Source: Burkholderia sp. 4M9327F10
Lineage (GTDB): Bacteria; Pseudomonadota; Gammaproteobacteria; Burkholderiales; Burkholderiaceae
Assembly: GCF_005503145.1 (NCBI RefSeq)
Contig: NZ_SCNV01000006.1
Span: 62,001 to 126,000 of the forward strand
Reading direction: 5' to 3'
DNA length: 64,000 bases
Shown: positions 9,726-18,545 of the stretch, in pieces
Position numbering within the stretch: position 1 is the first letter of the stretch
Layout: each line of letters begins with the position of its first letter
The notes under the pieces: model-generated
Database searches by the model: none
The model's input: only the letters and a program-made list of their open reading frames with translations
What the model was told of the DNA's origin: nothing
Made by a program: the position numbers and the translations under genes

Positions 9726-12340
9726 CACCAGTCCTCCTTCACCGCACGCACCGCGTCGAGCGAGACCGCGCGGCGTCCCGCGACCACAGCCGTGGCGCAG
9801 GAAGCGGCGAGCATCACAGCCGCCACCAGGCTCAACACGGTCCAGGGCATATGCAGCGACATGCTCCAGTGAAACGACTGAGGGTTGACCACGAACACGA
9901 GAATCAGGCTGATTGCAAAGCCCAGGGCGAAGCCCATCGCAATGCCCAGTGCCGTGAGCATGCCGCCTTCCTTGGCAAGGATGGCGAGTATCTGCCCCCG
10001 CGTCACGCCGACGTGCCGCAACATGCCGAACTCCCGCGAGCGGGCGAGCGTCTGCGCCGAGAACGTCGCCGCGACGCCGAACAGGCCGATCACAATGGCA
10101 ACCGCTTCGAGCAGATACGTCACCGCAAAGCTGCGGTCGAAAATCGTCAGCGAGCGGGCGCGAATCTCACCCGGTTGCGCGAACTGCAGCGCTTCGCCGA
10201 AGGGCAGCCCGCGCAACCCGGTCATGACCTGCTCGACGCTTGCGCCGGGCGCGACGGTGATGGCGGCATCGGTCGCGCCGGTGTCGTGCGTGAGGCGTCG
10301 ATAGTCCGCCAGCCGCAGCTCGATCGCGCCGGTTTGGCGAACGTAGTCGCGCCACACGCCGGCCACGACGAATGCCTGATCGTGCCCGCCTACCGGTAGC
10401 TCGACGTGCTGCCCGAGACGATAGCCGTACAGATCGACCATCGCCTCCGACACCCACACCGGCGTTGCGCCATGCAACGCTGCAACGCCCAGCACGGGCC
10501 CGCTCATCTGCAGACTGGAGCCGGGGTCGGCGGCGTCGATCTCGCGAGCCAGCAAGACGATGGCGGGGCGCGCAGGATCGAGCGTCACTTGCGAGGTGCG
10601 GGTAAAAGCGGCGTTTTTCACGCCTGTCGTCGCGGCGATTTTGGCCTGCTCGTCGAGATTCAGCACGCCGGTGTCGCCGCTCGGCGCTATGCGAACGTAA
10701 AGATCGGCGGAAAGCAGATGCTCGAGCCAGCTATCGACGGAAACGCGGAAGCTCGCCACCATGATCGCCATGGCGACGATCAGCGCGAAGCTGGACAGCA
10801 CGCCGCTCATTGCCACTGAAGCCTGCCCGGGCGCATTGGCGAGACGCGCGAGCGACAACGCGCTGGTTGTCCGGGCCGCGCGTCCCGCGCGCGAGCGGCT
10901 GACTGCGGTGAACAGGATGGCGGTGCAGCGCGGCATCAAGGCAATGCCGCCCACCAGCAACAGTGCGACGGCGAGATAGCCGAGAATCGGCGCGTCGAAA
11001 ACCGGCGGCAGTTGGGTCAGCACGCCGGCCACGGCGAGGCAGCCGAGCGCGGGCCATGGTGTGGCGAGCCGCGCCAGCGCACCTTCTTCGCTCCCGGCTT
11101 TCAACGCTGCGGCGGGGCGGGCGCGGGCCGCCTCCAGCGCAGGCGCGAGACTGCCAAGCACGGACACCGCGATACCCAGCACAAGAAAAATCGCGCTAGC
11201 CAGCGGTTCAAACCCGACTTGCGGACGCACGCCGGGGAAATACCCCCCGCCCAGATCGCTGCCGAAAAACCGCAGCGCGGCGCTCGCCAGTCCGTACCCC
11301 AACGCGAGACCCGCCAGCGACCCGAGCACACCGAGCAGCGCGCCCTCCGTGAGAATCTGCCGCAGCAACTGCCCACGCGTGAGGCCGAGCACGCGCAGCA
11401 TGGCCAGTTGCGAGCGGCGCCGCACGACGCTCAGCGCCTGGGTCGAAAACACCAGAAACGCGCCCGTGAATAGCGCGACCAGCGCCAGCACATTCATGTT
11501 GATGCGGTAGGCGCGCGAGAGCCTGTCGGTGCGGCTTTCCACATCGCGCGGTTCGGAGACCACCAGCTGGTTGCCGAGGCGCGCCTGCAGATCGCGCCTG
11601 AAGCGTTCCCGGTCGACGCCGCGCTCGAGTTCGAGATCGACCCGCGAGAGCTTGCCCAGGCGTGCGAAACGCCACTGTGCCGCGGCGATATCCATCACGG
11701 CGATGCGCTGCCCCGGTCGCGCCCGCACCAGGCCGCCCGCCACCCGCAGCGGCACGCTCGCCGTGCCGCTCAGCAGCGCGATGTGCCGCCCAATGCCGGT
11801 GTTGAGCCATTGCTGCGCTGCCGGGGAGAGAAAAATCGTGTCGTCAGCCAGCGTATCCATCGGGCTTTGCGAAGCAGGCACGCCGACCAGGTCCGGCGCG
11901 ATCCGGCTGGCCCTGAACACGTCGATGCCGAGCACCTTGAGCGGCGTACTTTGGCCAGGCACGGTGGCATCCAGTTCGAGGACGGGACTTGCCAGCGCAA
12001 CGCCCGGCTGGCTGGCGAGGCGCGGGTACCACGACTCGTCGAAGGTAGGCTGGGCGCCGCGCACCTGCAGATCCGCCTGGCCGGAGAGGCTGCGCGCCGC
12101 CGCGGAAAACTCGTTGAACGCCGCGCTGTTGATCAACTGCACTGCGTATCCGAGCGCCACGCCGAGCGCAATGGCCGCCAACGCCACGATGGCGCGTCCG
12201 CGCTGGCTGCGCCATTCCGCTTCCAGCAGCCAGCGGGCCAGCCGCCGCCCGCCGCGCGCCTGCTTCCGCGCCGGGCGGCCCGGCGTGGCGTCACTCGTGG
12301 GACGAACGGACACGGCGCACGCTCCCGTTGCCGGCGGCAT
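9725..12340 (-). CDS. FtsX/LolE-like ABC transporter permease
   Basis: A large 871-residue inner-membrane permease with two FtsX domains, each with a periplasmic loop: an N-terminal anchor helix (IVALAAIALGVALGYAV), a three-helix block near 270 to 400 (MNVLALVALFTGAFLVF), a further membrane block near 430 to 510, and a final FtsX block (YLLEAVAIVIGLFGVAATF to the C-terminus). The C-terminal REFGMLRHVGVTRGQ and the internal SQLAMLRVLGLTRGQ are the paired coupling helices. It works with the ATPase encoded just upstream. The start is uncertain: ATG 12340 overlaps the ATPase by 50 bp and GTG 12313 by 23 bp. Confidence 0.88.
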   Translation of the reverse strand: MPPATGACAVSVRPTSDATPGRPARKQARGGRRLARWLLEAEWRSQRGRAIVALAAIALGVALGYAVQLINSAAFNEFSAAARSLSGQADLQVRGAQPTFDESWYPRLASQPGVALASPVLELDATVPGQSTPLKVLGIDVFRASRIAPDLVGVPASQSPMDTLADDTIFLSPAAQQWLNTGIGRHIALLSGTASVPLRVAGGLVRARPGQRIAVMDIAAAQWRFARLGKLSRVDLELERGVDRERFRRDLQARLGNQLVVSEPRDVESRTDRLSRAYRINMNVLALVALFTGAFLVFSTQALSVVRRRSQLAMLRVLGLTRGQLLRQILTEGALLGVLGSLAGLALGYGLASAALRFFGSDLGGGYFPGVRPQVGFEPLASAIFLVLGIAVSVLGSLAPALEAARARPAAALKAGSEEGALARLATPWPALGCLAVAGVLTQLPPVFDAPILGYLAVALLLVGGIALMPRCTAILFTAVSRSRAGRAARTTSALSLARLANAPGQASVAMSGVLSSFALIVAMAIMVASFRVSVDSWLEHLLSADLYVRIAPSGDTGVLNLDEQAKIAATTGVKNAAFTRTSQVTLDPARPAIVLLAREIDAADPGSSLQMSGPVLGVAALHGATPVWVSEAMVDLYGYRLGQHVELPVGGHDQAFVVAGVWRDYVRQTGAIELRLADYRRLTHDTGATDAAITVAPGASVEQVMTGLRGLPFGEALQFAQPGEIRARSLTIFDRSFAVTYLLEAVAIVIGLFGVAATFSAQTLARSREFGMLRHVGVTRGQILAILAKEGGMLTALGIAMGFALGFAISLILVFVVNPQSFHWSMSLHMPWTVLSLVAAVMLAASCATAVVAGRRAVSLDAVRAVKEDW

Positions 12341-13019
12341 GCAGACCGCCGTCGCTCAGAATCAGCACGCGGTCCGCCACCGCTGCCGCGGCCTCGGAGT
12401 GCGTCACCATGATGGTCGCGGCGCCGTTCGCCAGCGCCTGGGCGCGAAACAGCGCCAGCACTTCGTGGGCCGTATCGGGATCGAGGTTGCCGGTCGGTTC
12501 GTCCGCCAGAATCAGTCTCGGGCGATGCACCAGCGCACGGGCAATCGCCACTCGCTGCAGCTCGCCGCCGGACAACTGGCGAGGGAAGTCGCCGCCGCGG
12601 CCGGCGAGTCCCACCGCCGCAAGCACGTCGAGCGCGTGGGCCGGCGGCAGATTGTTCAGCAGCAGCGGCAGCGCGACGTTTTGAGCGAGCGTGAGATGCG
12701 GCAGCACATGAAACGCCTGAAAAACGAAGCCGAGCTTTTGCCGGCGCAGGCGGGTGGCCGCGTCGTCGTCGAGACCGGAAACGAGCGTGCCGTCGATCAG
12801 CACGTCGCCGCTATCGGGCACGTCGAGGCCGGCAATCAGGTTGAGCAGCGTCGATTTACCGACGCCCGAATCGCCCATGATCGCGACAAACTCACCCGGG
12901 TCGAGCGTGAAATCGAGCTGGGCGAGGACGACCCGGGCCGCCCCATAGGCTTTGCTCAATTTTCGACATTCGAGCGCAGGGGCGGGGCATTCATTGCGAA
13001 CGAGCATCGGTGTGGTCAA
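12291..13019 (-). CDS. ABC transporter ATPase, LolD/MacB/AttE-like
   Basis: A 242-residue ATPase with Walker A GDSGVGKST, Q-loop GFVFQAFHVLP, signature LSGGELQR, Walker B LILADEPTGNLD and the switch His in VTHS. It is the partner of the FtsX-type permease, whose gene overlaps it. The three-gene cluster (ATPase, permease, AttH-like protein) probably moves or extracts a lipid-like or surface molecule; the substrate cannot be read from sequence. Confidence 0.92.
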   Translation of the reverse strand: MTTPMLVRNECPAPALECRKLSKAYGAARVVLAQLDFTLDPGEFVAIMGDSGVGKSTLLNLIAGLDVPDSGDVLIDGTLVSGLDDDAATRLRRQKLGFVFQAFHVLPHLTLAQNVALPLLLNNLPPAHALDVLAAVGLAGRGGDFPRQLSGGELQRVAIARALVHRPRLILADEPTGNLDPDTAHEVLALFRAQALANGAATIMVTHSEAAAAVADRVLILSDGGLHAAGNGSVRRVRSSHE

Positions 13020-13207
13020 GGGGTTGGCATTGCGGATGGCATCGGGGCGGCCGTCACAGTTGGCATATTAACCGCCGCCGCCGATTCGCGCCGGCATCCC
13101 CCGCACGGCTACCCGGGAAGCCCTGAAAGGGCGGCCCGGGTCCGAATCCAACAGGCTGAAAAAGGCCATCGCGTCGCGCAAGCTCTGCGCGCCATGAGCC
13201 TTTGCTT

Positions 13208-14002
13208 TTACTCGCGCGGCGCCAGTGCCTGACGCCGGGTTTCGAGTTGCGTGATGACGCGTTGAAGCATGCGCTCGGCCGTCCCAGGCAGCGCGACAAA
13301 CTTGCAGCCCATGATGAAGCGGCACTCGCCGCTCGCGCTGAACGAATGACGTGGTGCGACGATTTCCAGGTCGAGCTTCAGGATGCCGTAGTCGCCGAGT
13401 TGCACGGCGACGTTACGCAAGACGCAACCTGCCTCAAGCGCGCCAAAGCGGGCATCGGCCGTTCTCAGCGCCACGCCGCCGAGCGAGAGATCCTGCAGTT
13501 CCACCTTGAACGCCTCGCCGTCCTCGTAACGTCCGGTAGCGCGATAGGGTTCGAGTAGCGGCGTCTGCACGCGAAAGAATTCGCGCCGCTGCACGTAGTA
13601 GAGGAGTGCCGGAAAGGGCGCCTCGAAAGCGAGCCGTCCTTCGAAGACGACCGGCTCTGCCGCAGCCGTCGCGAACTCGGTGCGGATGCTGCCCGGCAGG
13701 CTGCGGAACACAAGCCGCTGCGCGGCAGGCAGTGCGCGATTGTCAGCCGCGACGCTGCCGGCATCGAAGACAAAGCGGGCATTGCGCGAGTCGACGTCGA
13801 GCACCTGAGAGACGATCTGCCGGCCGCCGAACTCCACCGCCACGAAGTCCTGGCTGGAGATCAGCTTGCGCAGGCACACTGCGATTTGCAGCGGGTGCTG
13901 CTGCGCGAAGTCGGCGTGAAGATCGCTCGCGGCTGCGGCTGCGGTTGCGGCTGAGGTTGCGGCTGCTGCGGCGGCGGCGTCGTTCAGGAGGTCGGCAATC
14001 AT
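13208..14002 (-). CDS. ycgR: flagellar brake protein YcgR (PilZ domain, c-di-GMP effector)
   Basis: A 264-residue protein starting at ATG 14002 (MIADLLNDAA). The YcgR N-terminal domain (about residues 45 to 150) is followed by a C-terminal PilZ domain with the c-di-GMP-binding pattern RREFFR and DLSLGG. In the family, c-di-GMP-bound YcgR slows the flagellar motor. Residues 9 to 25 are an Ala-rich low-complexity run encoded by GC-rich repeats, absent from typical YcgR. A longer frame upstream lacks any family similarity and is not used. Confidence 0.88.
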   Translation of the reverse strand: MIADLLNDAAAAAAATSAATAAAAASDLHADFAQQHPLQIAVCLRKLISSQDFVAVEFGGRQIVSQVLDVDSRNARFVFDAGSVAADNRALPAAQRLVFRSLPGSIRTEFATAAAEPVVFEGRLAFEAPFPALLYYVQRREFFRVQTPLLEPYRATGRYEDGEAFKVELQDLSLGGVALRTADARFGALEAGCVLRNVAVQLGDYGILKLDLEIVAPRHSFSASGECRFIMGCKFVALPGTAERMLQRVITQLETRRQALAPRE

Positions 14003-14511
14003 TGTTGTGTCCGTGGGCGTTGTGGCCTGGGCCAGGCCGGTGAGTCCACGAGCGCCGCTGGCAAGGCTGGCTGGCGTTCGTTGTCCACGACCTGTATTGC
14101 AGGGAACGTGCCATGTGGACGGCGCGCCCCACAGCGTGGCGTGTGACCGGCCGGAAATCGCAGTGGGACGGGGCTTTGTGGGGGGCGGAGGGAGCCGCGG
14201 CGCGAGCGGCATTTGCGGATGCTGCTACGTAACGTGGCGTAACGGCACGTTACGGCGAGAGGTCGTGTTACGGGCCGAACCCTGCGCATCGGCGCCGCCT
14301 TGCGGGCCCCTGGAAGCGCGACCGGTCTGCGGCAGTTCAGGGTCGCGGCGCGCAGAGTTGTCAGTACCTTTCGACATGTAGGTGAAATGTGTTCGCCACA
14401 TAATCATTTTGCATCGACACAAAACTACACGCTCGCAACATCCCACATCGTGTCGGGCCATCCGCGACCCACTGTCCGGGTGCAAAAAATCACCCACATT
14501 CAAGGTGCCCC
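14003..14511. promoter_or_regulatory. divergent intergenic region with CGTAACG repeats
   Basis: About 510 bp between ycgR (minus) and the diiron-type gene (plus). CGTAACG occurs at 14228 and 14238 and inverted (CGTTACG) at 14248, that is at 10-bp steps on one DNA face, with another GTTACG near 14266. This looks like a binding array for a dimeric regulator. No gene is recognised; the plus-frame ORF here has no coding signal of its own. Confidence 0.35.
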
Positions 14512-15621
14512 ATGGTTAGCGTTCAAACCGGGACGGAAAACGCACGTCTTTCGTCTTTCCGTGCAATATCGGTTCCGCCGCCGCTTACGACAAACCCATC
14601 CGGATGGACCAATATCGCCGCAACGGTCCGCACGATCATCGAAGATCCCACCCTGGAGTCGTATCTCGACCAGAATCAGGCGGAGTTCGACGCGCTTTCG
14701 AGTGACGTACAGCAAACGCTCGACGCCGCGTTCGAGCGCGGCGACGAACGCGCGCTTGCCGACGTGCATGCCATGCTGTTTGCGCTCTACGACCTGTTCG
14801 TCGCGCCGGCCGCGAGCGTGCGTTGCCACAATCAGTTCAACCCGTATCTGATCCGCCTGCGCGGCGCAATCGAGCGCCGCTGGCTCGAATCGCCTTCGCT
14901 CAATGACATCCTGGTGCCGGCCGAACTGAGCACGCCCGAGGACCTGGTGCAGGCAATCTGTTCGGTCTCGGCGCAACACCGCGCCTCGAAGCATCCGTTG
15001 TTCGATTTTCTGGAGACGCAGGCGAACCTCGCGCAACTGACGGAGTTTTTCCGCAGCGACAGCGCACTGAATATCCGCTTCTTCGATCTGATCGTGCTCG
15101 CCTTGCTGGGTTCCGATCCGGCCGTGCGTGGCGAGCTCTCGCAAAACTTCTGGGACGAAGCCGGCAAGGGCGACCCGCTGCGCAGCCACGTCACGCTGTT
15201 TCGCAACCTGCTGTTGAGCACCGGCATTCCGCACGCCGAAGACGATCACGCGTCGCTGCTCAACTGGCAAGGACTCGCGGGCTACAACCTGTTCATGATG
15301 ACGGGGCTTAACCGCAGCCAGGGCTTCAAGTCGCTCGGCGTGATGGCGGTGACCGAGCTGCTCGATCCATCGCAGTACGAAAAATTGACGCGCGGCTGCC
15401 GCCGTCTCGGACTCGGCACCGCGGGCGAACTCGAGTACTACGACGAGCATGTGAGCATCGACGTCGTGCATGCCGAGGGCTGGCTCTCGAACGTGATCGT
15501 GCCGCTTGCCGGAAAATTCCCGCAGCGTATGAACGACATTTTCGTGGGCGCGCAATGGCGCCTGAATACCTGCGCCGAGTACTACGATAACCTGCACGAG
15601 AGACTGTTGCAGATCGCCTGA
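14512..15621 (+). CDS. iron-containing redox enzyme family protein (haem-oxygenase-like diiron fold)
   Basis: A 369-residue, mainly helical protein without signal peptide. The C-terminal two thirds resemble the haem-oxygenase-like diiron oxidase (HDO) superfamily: PLFDFLETQANLAQLTEFF carries the first Glu-rich metal helix, and LEYYDEHVSIDVVHAEGW carries the E-x-H and D-x-x-H pattern of the second. Such enzymes oxidise small molecules or amino-acid side chains using O2. No obvious biosynthetic partner is adjacent. A strong terminator follows, so it is probably monocistronic. Confidence 0.72.
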   Translation: MVSVQTGTENARLSSFRAISVPPPLTTNPSGWTNIAATVRTIIEDPTLESYLDQNQAEFDALSSDVQQTLDAAFERGDERALADVHAMLFALYDLFVAPAASVRCHNQFNPYLIRLRGAIERRWLESPSLNDILVPAELSTPEDLVQAICSVSAQHRASKHPLFDFLETQANLAQLTEFFRSDSALNIRFFDLIVLALLGSDPAVRGELSQNFWDEAGKGDPLRSHVTLFRNLLLSTGIPHAEDDHASLLNWQGLAGYNLFMMTGLNRSQGFKSLGVMAVTELLDPSQYEKLTRGCRRLGLGTAGELEYYDEHVSIDVVHAEGWLSNVIVPLAGKFPQRMNDIFVGAQWRLNTCAEYYDNLHERLLQIA

Positions 15622-15646
15622 TCCGGCTCCGGATTTCTTCATTTAA

Positions 15647-15692
15647 ACCCACCTGGCCTGCGCATCAAGCGTAGGACAGGTGGGTCTTTTTC
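15647..15692 (+). terminator. Rho-independent terminator after the diiron-type gene
   Basis: Perfect 9-bp stem ACCCACCTG / CAGGTGGGT (15647-15655 and 15677-15685) followed by CTTTTTC. Confidence 0.8.
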
Positions 15693-15783
15693 ATTTCAGG
15701 CAGGCAATTCTTTCGCGTAATATTTTCGTAAGCTTCTGTCAAAAATAATTCAACAGAATTAATTGTCAGACGCATCGCCTAAA

Positions 15784-15795
15784 TAGACTGGTCTG
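15784..15795. promoter_or_regulatory. TetR-type operator candidate
   Basis: TAGACTGGTCTG is close to the TAGACCGGTCTA-type palindrome used by several TetR regulators. It lies in the AT-rich region upstream of the antitoxin-like and TetR genes, so it may be an autoregulatory site. Confidence 0.45.
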
Positions 15796-15936
15796 TATAG
15801 AATGCGTTGTCATCTCACAAAGCATTACCAAGTCTTATTTGCGTTGGCATTCCTCACAGGCGCCGCCGGCGCATATCGAGCGTACATCACGACGGCGGTT
15901 AGACCGTAGGTTGTCCTTACACGAGAGAGGGTCAGA

Positions 15937-16239
15937 ATGGAAACGTTGGCGACGCATGGCGCACGAGCAATCACCACAAGAGACCTGAGCAAGAATCCAT
16001 CAAAAGCACTGCGCGATGCGACGGCACAACCGCTGATCGTCATGCGGCATCAGCGTCCGATTGCCTGCCTCGTCTCGATCGAGCAGTGGGCCGAGCTGAT
16101 GAGCCGGCTCAAGGATAGCGAATTGAGCAGCAGCGTGGCACAGATCGAGATGCAGATTCGCCGTCTCGACCTTGAGGCGCCGGCGCATTTCCCCCCTGAC
16201 TTCCCGGCCCTCGTGGTCGGCGAGACCTACGGAAAGTAG
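15937..16239 (+). CDS. Phd/YefM-type antitoxin-like protein without adjacent toxin
   Basis: A 100-residue protein. The N-terminal RAITTRDLSKNPSKALRDA and LIVMRHQRPIACLVSIEQW match the Phd/YefM DNA-binding domain; the C-terminus is acidic and probably the toxin- or partner-binding tail. GAGAGG precedes the start. No Doc, RelE or PIN toxin is next to it; a TetR gene starts 14 bp downstream on the same strand. It may be an orphan antitoxin or a plain regulator. Confidence 0.75.
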   Translation: METLATHGARAITTRDLSKNPSKALRDATAQPLIVMRHQRPIACLVSIEQWAELMSRLKDSELSSSVAQIEMQIRRLDLEAPAHFPPDFPALVVGETYGK

Positions 16240-16253
16240 GCGCAACTGAACAG

Positions 16254-16853
16254 ATGACCGTGACGCAAAAACCGATCCCTAGCAAGCGCCAGACGCTCAT
16301 CGACAAAGCCACTGAACTGTTTTCGCAGGAAGGCTATCACGCGGTCGGCATCGACCGCATCATCACGGAGTCCGGCGTTGCGAAGATGACCTTGTATAAC
16401 CACTTTGCGTCGAAGTCCGAGCTTGTGCTGGAGGTCTTGCGGCAGCGCGAAGAGCAGGCTGGAGCATCGTTGCGTGGTTTTGTCGATCGTTACACGCTGC
16501 CGCTCGAGCGTATCAAGGCGGTGTTTTTGTGGCACGAAGCATGGTTTAGCGAGGAGACCTTCAGCGGCTGCATGTTTATCAATGCGGCCTCTGAATTCCC
16601 CGATCACACCGATGCGATTCATCGCACCGCGGCAGCACAGAAAGAGCATGTGACGGCGTTGCTGCGCCAGTTGCTCGGCGAGCTGTTCGACGAGACGGCG
16701 GCGGCGCGGCTGGCGGCGCAGTTTCTGATTCTGATCGACGGCGCGACCGTCACCGCGCAGATATCCGGCAGCCCGAAAGCAGCCATGCTTGCTTGGGATA
16801 TCGCGCAGCAGTTGATGGAAGGCGTGTTCGGCCGCACGGTGCGCGCGGCCTGA
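16254..16853 (+). CDS. TetR/AcrR family transcriptional regulator
   Basis: A 199-residue repressor. The HTH lies in residues about 12 to 58 (RQTLIDKATELF, then ITESGVAKMTLYNHFASKSEL). The C-terminal ligand domain contains FSGCMFINAASEF, a pattern found in TetR proteins sensing reactive or small organic compounds. It is probably cotranscribed with the Phd-like gene and may bind the TAGAC-type palindrome at 15784. The target genes are unknown. Confidence 0.9.
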   Translation: MTVTQKPIPSKRQTLIDKATELFSQEGYHAVGIDRIITESGVAKMTLYNHFASKSELVLEVLRQREEQAGASLRGFVDRYTLPLERIKAVFLWHEAWFSEETFSGCMFINAASEFPDHTDAIHRTAAAQKEHVTALLRQLLGELFDETAAARLAAQFLILIDGATVTAQISGSPKAAMLAWDIAQQLMEGVFGRTVRAA

Positions 16854-16859
16854 GTACGC

Positions 16860-18416
16860 TTAGGCCTCCACGCGGAAAATCGCCACTGCCTGCTGCAAGG
16901 TTTTCACCTGATCGTCGAGCGACTGCGCCGCTGCCGCTGCTTCTTCAACCAGCGCCGCATTCTGCTGGGTCACTTCGTCCATCTGGGTGACGGCGCGCGA
17001 GATCTGGTCGATCCCGCCGCTTTGCTCTTCGGAGGCGGCGGAGATTTCACCCATGATGTCAGTGACGCGCTGCACGGCGTGGGTGATGTCTTCCATCGTC
17101 CTGCCGGCCTGGTTCACGAGGCTCGTACCTGCCTGCACCCGCTCCACCGAGGTGTCGATCAGCGCCTTGATTTCCTTGGCCGCCGCCGATGAGCGCTGCG
17201 CAAGGCTGCGGACCTCGCCGGCCACCACCGCGAAGCCCCGGCCGTCCTCGCCGGCCCGCGCGGCTTCAACCGCCGCATTGAGGGCGAGAATGTTGGTCTG
17301 GAAGGCGATGCCTTCGATGATCGTGATGATGTCGGCGATCTTGACGGAGCTCTGGTTGATCTCCGCCATCGTGCCAATCACGTTATTGACGACCGCGCTG
17401 CCCTGGCCCGCGATGTCCGACGCATTGCGGGCGAGCGAGCTTGCCTGACGCGCATTGTCGGCATTCTGCTTGACGGTGCCGGTGATCTCTTCCATGCTCG
17501 CCGCGGTTTCCTGCAACGATGCGGCCTGCTGCTCGGTGCGCGCGGACAGGTCGGCATTGCCGGAGGCGATTTCGCTCGCTGCGACGGTGATCGATTCGGT
17601 CGACGCACGAATATGCCGCACCGTGCCGGCCAATTCCAGCTGCATGCGGCGCAGTGCGGCCTGCAACTGGCCGATCTCGTTCGTGCCGCGCGCCACAATG
17701 TCTTTCTGCAAGTCGCCCTTCGACATGCGCTCGAAGTCCTGCGCCATTTCGCTGATCGGCTCGACCACCACGCGGGTGAGCGCGCTGCGCACGAACAGGC
17801 CGATGGCGACCGCCAGCAACGCGCAGACGACAAGGACGGTGTTCATGGTCTGCGCGCGGGCCTGCGCATCCTCGAAACGATGCGCCGCACGCGACACCGC
17901 ATAGTCCAGCAGCGGCTGCGAGAGCTTGTCGAATTCGTTGTAGAGCGGGCTGCTGTATTGCAACTGGATGCGGTGATACGCGTCGAAGTCCTTGGCCTTG
18001 AGCGCATCGAACTCCGGCATGATGCCCTTGCTCATCATGGCTGCATGCTTGTCCGCCGCGTTGCTGAACAGCGCCTGCGCATCGTCGGAAACCGGCACGG
18101 CCATAAAGGCATCCCATTGCTTCTGCGATTCGCTGCAGTAACTGGTGGCGAGTTGCAACTGCTGGGCCGCCTCGGTGTCTTTCTGCTGGCCCGACAGCGA
18201 TTCATAGCGATTCTTGGCCGAGCGGCAGCGCAGCAGCAGTTCCGAGCTGCGCGACAGCGCGTTGGTGGCGGTCATATCGTGCTGGTACATGCCTCTGAGC
18301 GCCTGATTGGTCGAGGCAAGCGAGGTGAAAGCGCATGCACCGACCACCAGAACCAGCAGCACGAAGATGCCGGTGGCAAGCGTCAGACCCGTTCTGACCG
18401 AAAGATTGTTGAACAC
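16860..18416 (-). CDS. methyl-accepting chemotaxis protein (Tar-type sensor domain)
   Basis: A 518-residue chemoreceptor. One membrane helix near the N-terminus (about 10 to 31), a four-helix periplasmic sensor, a second helix (about 190 to 210), HAMP, then the signalling hairpin with the conserved tip [22 protein letters not shown] (tip residues only partly quoted here as family hallmark). No NWETF-type CheR pentapeptide at the C-terminus (ends AIFRVEA). It faces the TetR gene in convergent orientation. Confidence 0.93.
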   Translation of the reverse strand: MFNNLSVRTGLTLATGIFVLLVLVVGACAFTSLASTNQALRGMYQHDMTATNALSRSSELLLRCRSAKNRYESLSGQQKDTEAAQQLQLATSYCSESQKQWDAFMAVPVSDDAQALFSNAADKHAAMMSKGIMPEFDALKAKDFDAYHRIQLQYSSPLYNEFDKLSQPLLDYAVSRAAHRFEDAQARAQTMNTVLVVCALLAVAIGLFVRSALTRVVVEPISEMAQDFERMSKGDLQKDIVARGTNEIGQLQAALRRMQLELAGTVRHIRASTESITVAASEIASGNADLSARTEQQAASLQETAASMEEITGTVKQNADNARQASSLARNASDIAGQGSAVVNNVIGTMAEINQSSVKIADIITIIEGIAFQTNILALNAAVEAARAGEDGRGFAVVAGEVRSLAQRSSAAAKEIKALIDTSVERVQAGTSLVNQAGRTMEDITHAVQRVTDIMGEISAASEEQSGGIDQISRAVTQMDEVTQQNAALVEEAAAAAQSLDDQVKTLQQAVAIFRVEA

Positions 18417-18545
18417 GATGGCCCTTGGTTAGCGTGTGGCGAGACGCGACCGGCAGGCAGTCGCGCAATACGATTCTTGTTGTGGTCTTGCTGTGTCTGC
18501 TTCTACTTCTACTTCTGTGTTTACCGCTCGATGCCTGCTGCCGCG

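Noticed and set aside
14500..15642. Long minus-strand ORF (380 aa) opposite the diiron-type gene
   Set aside because: It is the antisense shadow of a conserved plus-strand gene; the translation is His/Arg/Gln-rich with no domain.
18483..18525. CTTCTA-like tandem repeat upstream of the chemoreceptor gene as a phase-variation tract
   Set aside because: Only about three imperfect units, too short for a convincing slippage tract.
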